DNA of 64,000 nt from Parasphingorhabdus marina DSM 22363 (GTDB taxonomy: Bacteria; Pseudomonadota; Alphaproteobacteria; Sphingomonadales; Sphingomonadaceae), in contig NZ_FSQW01000002.1 of assembly GCF_900128895.1 (NCBI RefSeq), positions 496,001 through 560,000 of the forward strand, in the 5' to 3' direction. The position numbers and the translations under genes were made by a program. The notes below the pieces were generated by a model. The model was not told the DNA's origin, made no database searches, and was given only the letters and a program-made list of their open reading frames with translations. This document shows positions 37,445 through 47,319 of this stretch, one piece after another; the first letter of the stretch is position 1; the number at the start of each line of letters is the position of its first letter.

Positions 37445-38661
37445 CAGAAGTCCAGCGGAGCGTCGAGCTGCTCGACTTTCCAGGGCAGTCCATGTGCGTT
37501 GAGCATGTCCATGAACGGATCCGGATCAAACTGTTCCATGTTGAACACGCCATCACCCCGCCACTTGTTGGACAGCATCAGCGCGGATCCGATCATCGCC
37601 GGGACACCGGTCGTATAGCTCACGCCCTGATTGCCCGTCTCCTGGAAAGCTGCCTCGTGGCTGCAGATGTTCTTGACATAAACGGTTTTCTGCTCGCCAT
37701 TCTTCACCCCGGTTGCGATGACACCAATGTTGGTTTTTCCTTTGGTGGTTTCCCCAAGACTGGCCGGTTCCGGGAGAACCGCCTTGAGAAATTGTAGGGG
37801 AACAATTTTCTTTCCCTGATACTCGATTTCCTCGATCGAGGTCATGCCGACATTTTGCAGAACTTCGAGATGTGTCAGATAAGCATCACCAAAAGTCATC
37901 CAGAACCGAATTCTCCGGATTTCCGGGATATGCGTTTTCAGCGATTCAATCTCCTCATGATACATGAGGTACATGTTTTTCTCGCCAACTTCTTCAAAAT
38001 CGAAGGCCTGTTTGTGAGACAGGGCAGGGGTTTCCACCCACTGCCCGTCTTCCCAGTGTCGCGCCGGAGCCGTAATCTCGCGAATATTGATTTCGGGATT
38101 GAAGTTGGTTGCAAAATGCTGCCCATGATCCCCGCCGTTACAGTCCAGTATGTCCAGCGTATCGATCCGGTCGAAATGGTGCTTCTTCAGCCAGCATGTG
38201 AAAACAGAGGTGACGCCGGGATCAAATCCTGAACCGAGAAGCGCCATAATGCCAGCCTCCTTGAAGCGCTCGTGATAGTCCCATTGCCATTTATATTCGA
38301 ATTTCGCTTCATCGCGCGGTTCGTAATTTGCGGTGTCCAGATAATCCGTCTTTGTTGCGAGGCAGGCGTCCATGATCGGCAGGTCTTGGTACGGCAAAGC
38401 CAGATTCACCACGAGATCCGGACCGGACTTTTCGATTAGCGCGACCGTAGCCGGAACATCATCCGCATCGAGTTGCTCGACAGAGATATCAACATCGGTG
38501 CGCTTTTTCACCGACAGGGCAATTGATTCACATTTCTCGAGCGTGCGACTTGCCAAAAGAATGTCAGAAAAGGGGCCGCTGCCGTCAGCAATCTGCTGTG
38601 CCATTTTATGCACCGCCACGGAGCTCACTCCGCCCGCGCCAATAACCAGAACCTTGCTCAT
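37444..38661 (-). CDS. Carboxynorspermidine synthase (saccharopine dehydrogenase family)
   Basis: NADPH-dependent enzyme (405 aa) condensing a diamine with aspartate semialdehyde to carboxy(nor)spermidine. The Rossmann opening is KVLVIGAGGVSSVAVHKM. DYLDTANYEP and LLGSGFDPGVTSVF match the carboxynorspermidine-synthase branch of saccharopine dehydrogenases. ATG 38661 behind GAGGGC is preferred to the adjacent TTG. It is the first gene of the polyamine unit and is overlapped by nspC. Its second substrate is made by asd, encoded at 9163. It diverges from the dehydratase gene at 38715. Confidence 0.92.
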   Translation of the reverse strand: MSKVLVIGAGGVSSVAVHKMAQQIADGSGPFSDILLASRTLEKCESIALSVKKRTDVDISVEQLDADDVPATVALIEKSGPDLVVNLALPYQDLPIMDACLATKTDYLDTANYEPRDEAKFEYKWQWDYHERFKEAGIMALLGSGFDPGVTSVFTCWLKKHHFDRIDTLDILDCNGGDHGQHFATNFNPEINIREITAPARHWEDGQWVETPALSHKQAFDFEEVGEKNMYLMYHEEIESLKTHIPEIRRIRFWMTFGDAYLTHLEVLQNVGMTSIEEIEYQGKKIVPLQFLKAVLPEPASLGETTKGKTNIGVIATGVKNGEQKTVYVKNICSHEAAFQETGNQGVSYTTGVPAMIGSALMLSNKWRGDGVFNMEQFDPDPFMDMLNAHGLPWKVEQLDAPLDF

Positions 38662-38714
38662 CAAATGCCCTCAATATGCTGGAGATATCTGTGGCCCGCA
38701 TATAGAATGACTCC

Positions 38715-39695
38715 ATGACAGAGCAATCCCTTTTGAACCCGGACCGAAAACCAACCCTCGCGGGTGTCGAACGGGCTGCCGAAAAAATTTCCGCGATTTT
38801 GCCCCGCACGCCCCTATTACCACTCGAGATCGACGGTCAGATCATCTGGTGCAAAGCGGAACCTCTCCAGCCCATAGGTGCCTTCAAGATCCGGGGCGGC
38901 TGGCACCGACTGACGGATCTGGATGAGATGCAACGACGCAGCGGCGTTGTCGCCTTTTCCAGCGGAAATCATGCGCAAGGGGTGGCATGGGCTGCAAAAA
39001 AACTGGGGATCCCGGCAACAATCGTGATGCCGGAAGATGCACCCGCAACAAAGATGGCCAACACCCGGGCACTGGGAGCGAGCGTGGTCACTTATGACCG
39101 AATGACGGGATCGCGTGAGCAACTCGCGGAGGAACTCGCCGCCAAAACCGGAGCAACGGTTGTACCAAGCTTCGATGATCCCTGGATAGTCGAGGGGCAG
39201 GGCAGTTGTGGAATCGAGCTACGGGAACAGATAATCGAGCAAACCGGCAATGCTCCGGACCAGATCGTGGCCTGTTGTGGCGGTGGCGGGCTGGCCGCGG
39301 GCATCGCGCTGTCCAATCCCGACAGCGAGGTCATGGTCGCTGAGCCGGAAGGCTGGGACGACATGCGCCGGTCACTCGAACTCGGCCGGATTGTGCCAGT
39401 CGAAGATAATCCGCCAGCGACAAGATGCGATGCATTGCAAACACTCGAAGTTGCACCGATCACTTTTGACATCCTTGCGAGGCGGGGCGTGACAGGTGTT
39501 GCGATTACCCCGCGAGAAGTGGAACACGCCATGCGACTTGCCTTCGAACGCCTGCATCTGTGCGTGGAACCTGGTGGTGCGGTCGCGCTGGCAGCAATCG
39601 TTTCGGGTAAAGTCTCGGCCACACCGGAAACCGTAGTGACATTGTCCGGCGGAAATGTTGATCGACAGCTCTTCGCTGAAATTCTGACCGGGTGA
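38715..39695 (+). CDS. Threonine/serine dehydratase-like PLP enzyme
   Basis: Fold-type II PLP enzyme (326 aa) of the threonine dehydratase / serine racemase group. The PLP lysine is in PIGAFKIRGGW. FSSGNHAQGVAWAAKKLG and the phosphate-binding glycine loop CCGGGGLAAGI are clear. It lacks the C-terminal ACT regulatory domain of biosynthetic IlvA, so a catabolic dehydratase or racemase is more likely. The stop codon directly abuts the hemA stop on the opposite strand. Confidence 0.9.
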   Translation: MTEQSLLNPDRKPTLAGVERAAEKISAILPRTPLLPLEIDGQIIWCKAEPLQPIGAFKIRGGWHRLTDLDEMQRRSGVVAFSSGNHAQGVAWAAKKLGIPATIVMPEDAPATKMANTRALGASVVTYDRMTGSREQLAEELAAKTGATVVPSFDDPWIVEGQGSCGIELREQIIEQTGNAPDQIVACCGGGGLAAGIALSNPDSEVMVAEPEGWDDMRRSLELGRIVPVEDNPPATRCDALQTLEVAPITFDILARRGVTGVAITPREVEHAMRLAFERLHLCVEPGGAVALAAIVSGKVSATPETVVTLSGGNVDRQLFAEILTG

Positions 39696-40916
39696 TCAGG
39701 CCGCCCGTTGCAATTCCATTCGGCTCCAGATTTCCACGAGCGCTTTGGTCAATTCGACCATCATTTCTTCGCTGTGCACCGGGCCAGGCGTAAACCGCAA
39801 ACGCTCTGTTCCCCGCGGAACGGTCGGATAGTTGATCGGTTGCACGTAGACCCCATATTCGGCCAGCAGGATGTCGCTGACTTTCTTGGCCTTGACTGGA
39901 TCGCCCACTAGCAGCGGCACGATGTGCGTCGTTGAATCCATCACGGGAAGCCCGTTTTCGGAAAACAGGGATTTCAGTTTTTCCGCAGCTTTCTGCTGAC
40001 CTTCGCGTTCGGCGCAGGATTGTTTCAAATGGCGGACACTGGCCAGCGCGCCGGCAACAAGAACCGGTGACAGGCTGGTGGTAAAAATGAATCCCGGAGC
40101 ATAGGAACGGATCACGTCGATAATCTTCTGATCGGCCGTGATATAGCCGCCCATGACTCCGACCGCCTTTGCCAGCGTTCCTTCGATAATCGTAATCCGG
40201 TCAGCCGCGCCGTCACGTTCAGAGATACCGCCGCCATGCTCGCCATACATTCCGACAGCATGGACTTCATCGCAATAGGTGAGGGCGTTATATTTGTCGG
40301 CCAGATCGCAGATCGCATGCAAAGGTGCGACATCGCCATCCATGGAATAGATGCTTTCGAAAGCGACCAGCTTGGGCGTATCCTGATCTTCTGCCGCCAG
40401 CAATTCTTCCAGATGTTCCAGATCATTGTGGCGGAACACGCGTTTCTCGCAGCCGCTGTTTTTTATTCCGGCAATCATCGATGCATGGTTAAGTTCGTCA
40501 GAAAAGATGACGCATCCAGGCAGGATTTTCGTGAGTGTCGACAGCGTTGCTTCGTTGGAAACGTAGCCTGATGTGAACAGCAATGCACCGGACTTGCCGT
40601 GCAAATCAGCCAGTTCCCGTTCCAGCTGGATATGATAGTGCGTATTGCCACCGATATTGCGGGTCCCCCCCGATCCGGCTCCTACATCGTGCAACGCTTC
40701 TTCCATTGCCTTGATTACATCGGGATGTTGTCCCATCGCCAGATAGTCATTTGAGCACCAGACGGTAACGGGCTTCGGGCCGTTGTGATGCGCGAAACAG
40801 CGGGCGTTGGGGAAAGTCCCCTTGTTGCGCAAAATATCGATGAAGACCCGGTAACGGCCTTCGGCATGGAGGCGATCAATCGCCTGGGAAAAAACCTTGT
40901 CGTAGTCCACTTTCAA
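39696..40916 (-). CDS. hemA: 5-aminolevulinate synthase
   Basis: Condenses glycine with succinyl-CoA to ALA, the Shemin route to heme and corrinoids (406 aa); this route is characteristic of alphaproteobacteria. [39 protein letters not shown] and the PLP lysine in [14 protein letters not shown] are all visible. No ATG is available: the start is TTG 40916 (AGGGA four bases upstream) or GTG 40910. Succinyl-CoA, its substrate, is the end product of the methylmalonyl-CoA pathway encoded from 53 kb on. Confidence 0.97.
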   Translation of the reverse strand: MKVDYDKVFSQAIDRLHAEGRYRVFIDILRNKGTFPNARCFAHHNGPKPVTVWCSNDYLAMGQHPDVIKAMEEALHDVGAGSGGTRNIGGNTHYHIQLERELADLHGKSGALLFTSGYVSNEATLSTLTKILPGCVIFSDELNHASMIAGIKNSGCEKRVFRHNDLEHLEELLAAEDQDTPKLVAFESIYSMDGDVAPLHAICDLADKYNALTYCDEVHAVGMYGEHGGGISERDGAADRITIIEGTLAKAVGVMGGYITADQKIIDVIRSYAPGFIFTTSLSPVLVAGALASVRHLKQSCAEREGQQKAAEKLKSLFSENGLPVMDSTTHIVPLLVGDPVKAKKVSDILLAEYGVYVQPINYPTVPRGTERLRFTPGPVHSEEMMVELTKALVEIWSRMELQRAA

Positions 40917-41020
40917 ACGTTCCCTGCTTCATTCTGTCCGTTCAGCGATCCTTGGAGCAAGGGCTTTAACGACCTTTTTCAGGAATTTCCAGCGCGAACG
41001 GCTCGCAATAAGCGCCGGTT

Positions 41021-41833
41021 TCAAAGTGCGTGAAACTCCTGCAGGCCGAATCCCTTTAGTGCGTTGTGATACGGTTCCAGTTCGTCCAGTTTACCGGTTG
41101 TCACAAACACCCCATTTTCCTTGCTTTCCGGCCATTTCCGGTCAGCAGAAAGATGCAGGATCCTGCGGGCGATACCAGCGGAACCATCGATAAATTGAAT
41201 ATCTCTGGACACCGAATTTTGTAATTCGGTTCCCACCAGCGGAAAATGTGTGCAGGCCAGAATGATGGTGTCGATCCGGTCACCATCTTCCTGAGAAAAG
41301 AGGCCCGCAAGTGCGCTCTGGATGATATCAGTATCCGGAAGATCACCCCGCAGTTTCTGCTCTGCAGCATATACCAGATCAGGTGCTCCGAACCTTATGA
41401 GTTTCTTGCCGACAGCGAATTCGGATGCAAGGCGGTCCACATAAGGTTGCCTGATAGTTGCTTCCGTACCCAAAAGCCCAATAGCTCCGGTCCTGGTCAT
41501 TTCAGCAGCCGGTTTGACCGCGGGAACTGTACCGACAACAGGCACATCCAGAGCGGAACGCACGTAATCCAGCGCAATTGTAGAGGCCGTGTTACAGGCT
41601 ATCGTCACAAGCCCTGGCTGGTATCGTTCAACGAGCCGGCCCAAAAGCGCGGGCACCCGAGCAGCCAGTTCGCGTTCCGATTTTTGCCCATAAGGCAGAC
41701 CGGCATAATCCGCCGCATAAACGATCGGGGCGTTTGGTATCAGTTTCCGGCTTTCGCGCAGTACGGAAAGACCACCGATTCCGGTATCAAAAAAGAGCAA
41801 TGGCTTGCTCATGACAGGTGATTGCGCTGACAT
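41021..41833 (-). CDS. murI: Glutamate racemase
   Basis: Supplies D-glutamate for peptidoglycan (270 aa). The two catalytic cysteines are in TIACNTAST and ILACTHFPLV. LLFFDTGIGGLSVLRE opens the domain and YAADYAGLPYGQKS follows. The start is ATG 41833 behind GAGGGAG; another in-frame ATG seven codons later (41812) is possible but has no ribosome-binding site. It diverges from plsY. Confidence 0.95.
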   Translation of the reverse strand: MSAQSPVMSKPLLFFDTGIGGLSVLRESRKLIPNAPIVYAADYAGLPYGQKSERELAARVPALLGRLVERYQPGLVTIACNTASTIALDYVRSALDVPVVGTVPAVKPAAEMTRTGAIGLLGTEATIRQPYVDRLASEFAVGKKLIRFGAPDLVYAAEQKLRGDLPDTDIIQSALAGLFSQEDGDRIDTIILACTHFPLVGTELQNSVSRDIQFIDGSAGIARRILHLSADRKWPESKENGVFVTTGKLDELEPYHNALKGFGLQEFHAL

Positions 41834-41980
41834 GCACTCCCTCAATTTCTTCGGATCGACCGCAACTAACAAAGCAGCGCCCGCATCAGATGGTCGATAT
41901 TACCCGTTTTTACACAGCAAAACACTTGCTCGTTCAAGCTGTTAACGATAGCGCCTGAAAACAGAAGGGGAAGACTTGAG

Positions 41981-42583
41981 ATGCTGCCCATGTGGATTGA
42001 ACCTGTTCTGGCGGTTCTGACCGGCTATTTGCTCGGTTCAATCCCCTTTGGTTTGCTCCTGACACGACTGACCGGGGGCGGGGATATTCGCAGCATCGGC
42101 TCTGGCAATATAGGCGCCACCAATGTTTTGCGAACCGGGAACAAGGCCGTAGCGGCACTGACACTTTTGCTTGATATCGGAAAGGGTGCTGTGGCCGTTC
42201 TGCTCGCCAACCAGTTTTCCGAGGCCTGGGGCATTTTGGCTGGCATGGGGGCATTTCTCGGCCATCTCTATCCGGTGTGGCTCCGGTTTGACGGAGGAAA
42301 AGGTGTGGCAACCCTGCTGGGCATCGTTACCGCCATCAATCCGATACTCGGCGCCGTTTTCGCGGTGGTCTGGATTGGCTCATTGGTCATATGGCGCTTC
42401 TCGTCGCTGGGCGGCATGCTTGCCGCCATGTCTACTCCCATAACGGCAGTTTTCCTTGGGAAATATACTCTGATCCCCATGTTTATCGGCTTTGCCCTGC
42501 TCGTCTTGTGGAAACATCGCTCCAACATCGAACGATTGATGGCTGGCGAAGAGCCAAAGGTGGGAGCGTCCAGCAAGACATGA
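41981..42583 (+). CDS. plsY: Acyl-phosphate:glycerol-3-phosphate acyltransferase PlsY
   Basis: Integral-membrane enzyme (200 aa) starting phospholipid synthesis. Typical cytoplasmic motifs are GSIPFGLLL, SIGSGNIGATNVLR, LDIGKGAVAV and RFDGGKGVATLLG. Five membrane helices are apparent. AGGGGAAGACTTGAG precedes the ATG. Its stop overlaps the dprA start (ATGA). Confidence 0.96.
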   Translation: MLPMWIEPVLAVLTGYLLGSIPFGLLLTRLTGGGDIRSIGSGNIGATNVLRTGNKAVAALTLLLDIGKGAVAVLLANQFSEAWGILAGMGAFLGHLYPVWLRFDGGKGVATLLGIVTAINPILGAVFAVVWIGSLVIWRFSSLGGMLAAMSTPITAVFLGKYTLIPMFIGFALLVLWKHRSNIERLMAGEEPKVGASSKT

Positions 42584-43716
42584 ATATGGATGTGGAGTCT
42601 GGAGAACCGTTCGATCGGCTGCGACTGATACGATCAAGCAATGTCGGTCCGGTCAGCTATTATCGCTTGTTGAAGGAATTTGGCACAGCAAAACGAGCTC
42701 TGGAAGCCTTGCCTGATCTTGCCAGAGGCGGGGGACGCCGGCGTCCGGAAATTGCTTCCGCAGAGACTGTCGCACGAGAAATCGAGTCGGTTCAACAAGT
42801 GGGTGGCAAGTACTTGTTTCATGATGACCCTGATTATCCAGCCATCTTGTCAGAGCTTCGCAATGCGCCACCGGTATTGATTTGGCGTGGCAACATCTCT
42901 CTCCTTCAGAATCCGTCGGTTGCTGTGGTCGGAGCTCGCAACGCGTCCGCTGCCTCGCGATCTTTTGCGCGACAGTTGGCGAATGAGCTTTCGGAACAGG
43001 GAATGACCGTCGTATCCGGACTGGCCCGGGGGATTGATACCGCGGCCCATGAGGGTTCGATTCAGCACGGCCCGGTTGCCGTAATTGCAGGTGGTACCGA
43101 CGTTTACTTTCCTCCAGAAAATCAGGCCTTGCAGGAGCGGATTGCGGAAACCGGCTTGCTGTTGAGCGAACAACCGCCGGGGACCGAACCTCATGCGAGG
43201 CATTTTCCTTTTCGCAACCGGATCATCGCCGGGCTGGCCACCGGTGCCCTGGTGATCGAGGCTGCACCCAGATCCGGTTCACTCATTACGGCGCGACTTG
43301 CGGCAGAATCGGGAAGACAGGTGATGGCCGTTCCCGGTTCGCCAATGGACCCCCGGTCACAGGGTTGCAACAGCCTGATCAGAGAGGGAGCGTCACTGAT
43401 ACAATCGGCAGAAGATGTGCTGGAATTGATCAGACCAATCGATGAGCGCATGTCCCGACCGATGCCGTCAGAACCCCAATCTCGGACCAAACCCGCAGCA
43501 AGCCCGATAGATCGACCTCTCGTCGCGACAAATCGGCAAGACCAGGAAGCGAAAATCATTGATCTCCTGAGCGCTACACCCGTCACAGTTGATGAACTGA
43601 TCCGGCAATCCCATTTGGATCCGTCGGACATTCAGTTGATTTTGCTGGAACTTGAACTGGCTGGCAAACTTACCCGCAGTGCCGGAGCGCGGGTTGCGCT
43701 ATCGCGATTGCACTAA
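42580..43716 (+). CDS. dprA: DNA-processing protein DprA
   Basis: Single-stranded-DNA-binding, RecA-loading protein used in natural transformation (378 aa). The Rossmann-like core has VAVVGARNASAASRSFARQL, VSGLARGIDTAAHEG, FPFRNRIIAGLATGALVIEA and SGRQVMAVPGSP. A C-terminal winged-helix domain (about 315-378) is present. The start is ATG 42580 overlapping the plsY stop, or ATG 42586. The plsY-dprA-topA order is common in alphaproteobacteria. No other competence genes are in the window. Confidence 0.95.
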   Translation: MNMDVESGEPFDRLRLIRSSNVGPVSYYRLLKEFGTAKRALEALPDLARGGGRRRPEIASAETVAREIESVQQVGGKYLFHDDPDYPAILSELRNAPPVLIWRGNISLLQNPSVAVVGARNASAASRSFARQLANELSEQGMTVVSGLARGIDTAAHEGSIQHGPVAVIAGGTDVYFPPENQALQERIAETGLLLSEQPPGTEPHARHFPFRNRIIAGLATGALVIEAAPRSGSLITARLAAESGRQVMAVPGSPMDPRSQGCNSLIREGASLIQSAEDVLELIRPIDERMSRPMPSEPQSRTKPAASPIDRPLVATNRQDQEAKIIDLLSATPVTVDELIRQSHLDPSDIQLILLELELAGKLTRSAGARVALSRLH

Positions 43717-43821
43717 ACCTTTCGGAGTTTTTTTTGCCAGTTCCGACATCAAGCCCTTGACGAATTCCAATTCCCTGTCACAGCCTCGCGCGTATACGTG
43801 AGAGAAACGAAAACGGACCTT

Positions 43822-46398
43822 ATGCAACTAGTCATTGTCGAATCACCCGCCAAAGCCAAGACCATCGAAAAATATCTCGGATCCGATTTCAAGGTTCTGG
43901 CATCTTATGGTCATATCCGCGATTTGCCGCCCAAAGATGGTTCGGTGGATCCGGATGATGGCTTTTCGATGATCTGGCAGCCTTATTCTGACAAGACCAA
44001 ACAGCTCAAGGCCATTACGGACGAATCAAAAAAGGCCACACGCCTTATTCTCGCTACCGACCCTGACCGTGAGGGGGAAGCGATCAGCTGGCACGTTCAG
44101 GAAGTCCTCAAGAAGCGGAAAGCCCTTCCGGAAAAAGTCGACCGGGTCACGTTCAATGCGATCACCAAGGCCGCCGTGACTGAAGCCATGGGTCAGCCAC
44201 GTGCGCTCGATGACGACCTGATTGATGCCTATCGGGCGCGGCGGGCCCTCGATTATCTGGTCGGCTTCACACTTTCTCCTGTCTTGTGGCGCAAGCTGCC
44301 GGGAGCCAAGTCTGCCGGGCGTGTACAATCGGTTGCGCTAAAGCTGATTGTTGAACGCGAGCGCGAAATCGAAGCCTTCAATCCCGAAGAATACTGGTCC
44401 GTTGCCGCCCAGATGGAGCAGGCAGGTCAGGCATTCGAAGCCAGACTGACCATCCATCAGGGCGAGAAGCTCGGCAAAATGGACCTCGCTTCCGAAGAAC
44501 AGGCCAACGTCGCGAAAACCGCGGTCGAGCAAGGTCTGTTTACTGTTGAGACGGTTGAGACCAAACCGCTCACCCGCAATCCGCCACCACCATTTACAAC
44601 CTCCACCCTGCAACAGGAAGCCGCCCGCAAGCTGGGATATTCCGCCAGTCATACCATGCGGATCGCGCAACAACTCTACGAAGACGGCGCGATTACCTAC
44701 ATGCGTACCGATGGCGTGCAAATGGACGGCAGCGCCATTTCTGCTGCCCGCAAGGCCATTTCCGATCGATATGATGCCAGCTATGTTCCGGACAAGCCGA
44801 GGATTTACAAATCGAAGGCCAAAAATGCGCAGGAAGCGCATGAAGCCATCCGCCCAACCAATTTCACGCGGGACACAGTTGGCAGCGGTGATCATGCAAA
44901 ACTGTACAGCCTGATATTGAAGCGGGCCATGGCCAGCCAGATGGCAGCTGCCCGGCTTGAACGAACCACCGTGGACATGCTCGATGGTACCGGTCAAACC
45001 GGATTGCGGGCCACGGGTCAGGTCGTAAAGTTCCCTGGATTTCTTGCTCTTTATGAAGAAGGCCGCGATGACAAGAGGGACGAAGATGGCGGTCTTCTGC
45101 CGGCGATCAGCAAAGGCGACAGCCCGGCGAAGAAATCCGTCGAAGCCAGCCAGCACTTCACGCAACCACCGCCGCGCTACAGCGAAGCAAGCCTCGTCAA
45201 GAAGATGGAGGAACTTGGCATCGGTCGTCCCTCCACCTACGCCTCGATCATCAAGACGCTGAAAGATCGCGCCTATGTCCGGATCGAAAAAAACCGGTTC
45301 TTTGCGGAAGAAAGCGGGCGGTTGCTGACCGGTTTTCTGGAGCGCTTTTTCGACCGCTACGTCGCCTATGACTATACGGCGGGACTCGAAGAAGAGCTTG
45401 ATGATGTCAGCGGTGGGCGCGCAGAGTGGCAGAAAATTCTCGAAGCATTCTGGCACGATTTCAAACCGAAAACCGCTGAAGTGATGGAGAAGCTGCCTTC
45501 GGACGTGACGGCAGAACTCGACAAATTTCTGGAACCCTATCTTTTTCCGAAAAAAGAAGATGGCAGCGATCCACGACTGTGCCCGCGGTGCAAGGAGGGC
45601 AAACTCGCGCTTCGTGGCGGACGTTTCGGCGCCTTCGTTGCCTGTTCCAATTACCCAGAATGCAAGTTTACCCGACGTTTTGCGCAAGGTGGCGGCGCTG
45701 ATGCCGGAGAAGATGAGGGGCCACAGGAGCTCGGAATCGATCCGGACACCGATGAAAAAGTGACCAAGATGGTGGGTCGCTTTGGCCCTTATGTTCAACG
45801 CGGCGAAGGCAAGGAAGCCAAGCGTTCATCGATACCAAAAGATGTGCCGCAGGAAGATTTTGGTCTGGAGTGGGCTCTGAAACTGCTGTCACTTCCAAGA
45901 GAAGTGGGCAAGCACCCTGAATCGGGGGAGATCGTCACCGCACAGATTGGACGCTATGGACCCTATCTCAGCCATAACGGGTCTTCTGCCCGGCTCGAGA
46001 ACACCATGGAGGTGTTTGAGATCGGCATGAATGCCGCGGTTGCCAAACTGGCCGATGCAGCGAAAAACGGCAAAGGCAGGGGGCGAGGCCGCCAGGAGCC
46101 GCTCAAGATCCTCGGCAAGCATCCGCGAACGGAAGAAGAAATCAAGCTGATGGACGGCAGATACGGGCCCTATGTGACTGACGGAACCACCAATGCCTCT
46201 CTGCCCAAGACTGTCGACAAGGACGAACTGACGCTGGAAGAAGCCGCGCAGCTGATTGATGACCGCGCCGCAAAAGGACCAGCGAAGAAGCGCCGGAAGA
46301 AAGCCGCACCGAAGAAAAAGGCTGCTGCAAAAAAGAAGCCTGCAGCCAAGAAAAAACCGGCGACAAAAAAGAAGGCCGCTGCAAAATCTGAAAGCTGA
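43822..46398 (+). CDS. topA: DNA topoisomerase I
   Basis: Type IA topoisomerase relaxing negative supercoils (858 aa). The TOPRIM start MQLVIVESPAKAKTIEKYLG and ATDPDREGEAISWH are followed by the active-site tyrosine in GAITYMRTDGVQMDG. A C-terminal zinc ribbon is seen (CPRCKEGKLALRGGRFGAFV then CSNYPEC), then further topo C-repeats. The last 35 residues are a Lys/Ala/Pro-rich basic tail common in this group. The ATG at 43822 is preferred to an in-frame GTG eight codons earlier. It converges on era. Confidence 0.97.
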   Translation: MQLVIVESPAKAKTIEKYLGSDFKVLASYGHIRDLPPKDGSVDPDDGFSMIWQPYSDKTKQLKAITDESKKATRLILATDPDREGEAISWHVQEVLKKRKALPEKVDRVTFNAITKAAVTEAMGQPRALDDDLIDAYRARRALDYLVGFTLSPVLWRKLPGAKSAGRVQSVALKLIVEREREIEAFNPEEYWSVAAQMEQAGQAFEARLTIHQGEKLGKMDLASEEQANVAKTAVEQGLFTVETVETKPLTRNPPPPFTTSTLQQEAARKLGYSASHTMRIAQQLYEDGAITYMRTDGVQMDGSAISAARKAISDRYDASYVPDKPRIYKSKAKNAQEAHEAIRPTNFTRDTVGSGDHAKLYSLILKRAMASQMAAARLERTTVDMLDGTGQTGLRATGQVVKFPGFLALYEEGRDDKRDEDGGLLPAISKGDSPAKKSVEASQHFTQPPPRYSEASLVKKMEELGIGRPSTYASIIKTLKDRAYVRIEKNRFFAEESGRLLTGFLERFFDRYVAYDYTAGLEEELDDVSGGRAEWQKILEAFWHDFKPKTAEVMEKLPSDVTAELDKFLEPYLFPKKEDGSDPRLCPRCKEGKLALRGGRFGAFVACSNYPECKFTRRFAQGGGADAGEDEGPQELGIDPDTDEKVTKMVGRFGPYVQRGEGKEAKRSSIPKDVPQEDFGLEWALKLLSLPREVGKHPESGEIVTAQIGRYGPYLSHNGSSARLENTMEVFEIGMNAAVAKLADAAKNGKGRGRGRQEPLKILGKHPRTEEEIKLMDGRYGPYVTDGTTNASLPKTVDKDELTLEEAAQLIDDRAAKGPAKKRRKKAAPKKKAAAKKKPAAKKKPATKKKAAAKSES

Positions 46399-46425
46399 AA
46401 CGGTCGCCCTGTGGTCTGAGCCGGT

Positions 46426-47319
46426 CTATTTGACCCAATCCAGGCCCATGTCTTCGTAAACGCCCTTGTCTTCGTCCCAGTTGGCGCTGACTTTGACGTG
46501 CAAATACAGATGCACCTTGCGCCCGAGAATATTGGACAGCTCGGCCCGCGCTTTGGCGCCAATATCCTTGATCTGATGCCCGCCCTTGCCCAGAACAATG
46601 GCCTTCTGGCTGGGCTTTTCCACCAGAATTTGCTGGTGAATTTCCAGCGATCCGTCGGCACGATCCTTGTATTGCTCCATGGCGATGGCAATCGCATAAG
46701 GCAGTTCGGCATGGAGTTGACGGAATACCTGTTCACGCGTGATTTCCGCAGCCAGCAGCCGCTCGCTCACATCGGACACCTGGTCTTCCGGAAAATGCCA
46801 CGGCCCCTCCGGCATCGCTTCGACCAGATACTCGCGCAATTCCGGCAGTCCATCGCCCGTCTTCGCACTCACGAAAAAGGTCTCTTCAAACTCCGCCAGC
46901 TCGTTCAGACGCGAGGCGTGATTGAGCAGCTTGTCCTTTGCCGCAATATCTACTTTGTTGAGCACCAGGATTTTCCGCTCCTTCCGGTGGTGCATGCGCT
47001 CGACAATCGATGTGACTTTCGGTCCCAGTCCGGCACGGGCATCCACCAGCAAAACCAGGATATCGGCATCCTCTGCGCCTTCCCAGGCAGCAGACACCAT
47101 AGCTCGGTCAAGCCTCCGGCGTGGTTCGAATATGCCCGGCGTGTCCACCAGCAGGAGCTGCGTCTCTTCTGCAATCGCAATGCCAAGCAGGCGGGTTCTG
47201 GTGGTCTGTGGTTTGGAACTGGTAATAGCCACTTTCTGACCAACCAGAGCGTTGATGATTGTCGACTTTCCGGCATTGGGTGCACCGATAAGCGCCACTA
47301 CCCCACATTTTTTGGTCAT
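46426..47319 (-). CDS. era: GTPase Era
   Basis: Ribosome-associated GTPase for 16S rRNA maturation (297 aa). G1 is GAPNAGKSTI, G3 is VDTPGIF, G4 is NKVDIA. The C-terminal KH domain has VLGKGGHQIKDIGAKARAEL, which binds the 3' end of 16S rRNA. Its ATG overlaps the rnc stop (ATGA). It is the last gene of lepB-rnc-era. Confidence 0.97.
   Translation of the reverse strand: MTKKCGVVALIGAPNAGKSTIINALVGQKVAITSSKPQTTRTRLLGIAIAEETQLLLVDTPGIFEPRRRLDRAMVSAAWEGAEDADILVLLVDARAGLGPKVTSIVERMHHRKERKILVLNKVDIAAKDKLLNHASRLNELAEFEETFFVSAKTGDGLPELREYLVEAMPEGPWHFPEDQVSDVSERLLAAEITREQVFRQLHAELPYAIAIAMEQYKDRADGSLEIHQQILVEKPSQKAIVLGKGGHQIKDIGAKARAELSNILGRKVHLYLHVKVSANWDEDKGVYEDMGLDWVK

Noticed and set aside
44338-45798. 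486-codon minus-strand open frame inside topA
   Set aside because: Shadow of topA, whose catalytic and zinc motifs are on the plus strand; no ribosome-binding site or family resemblance.
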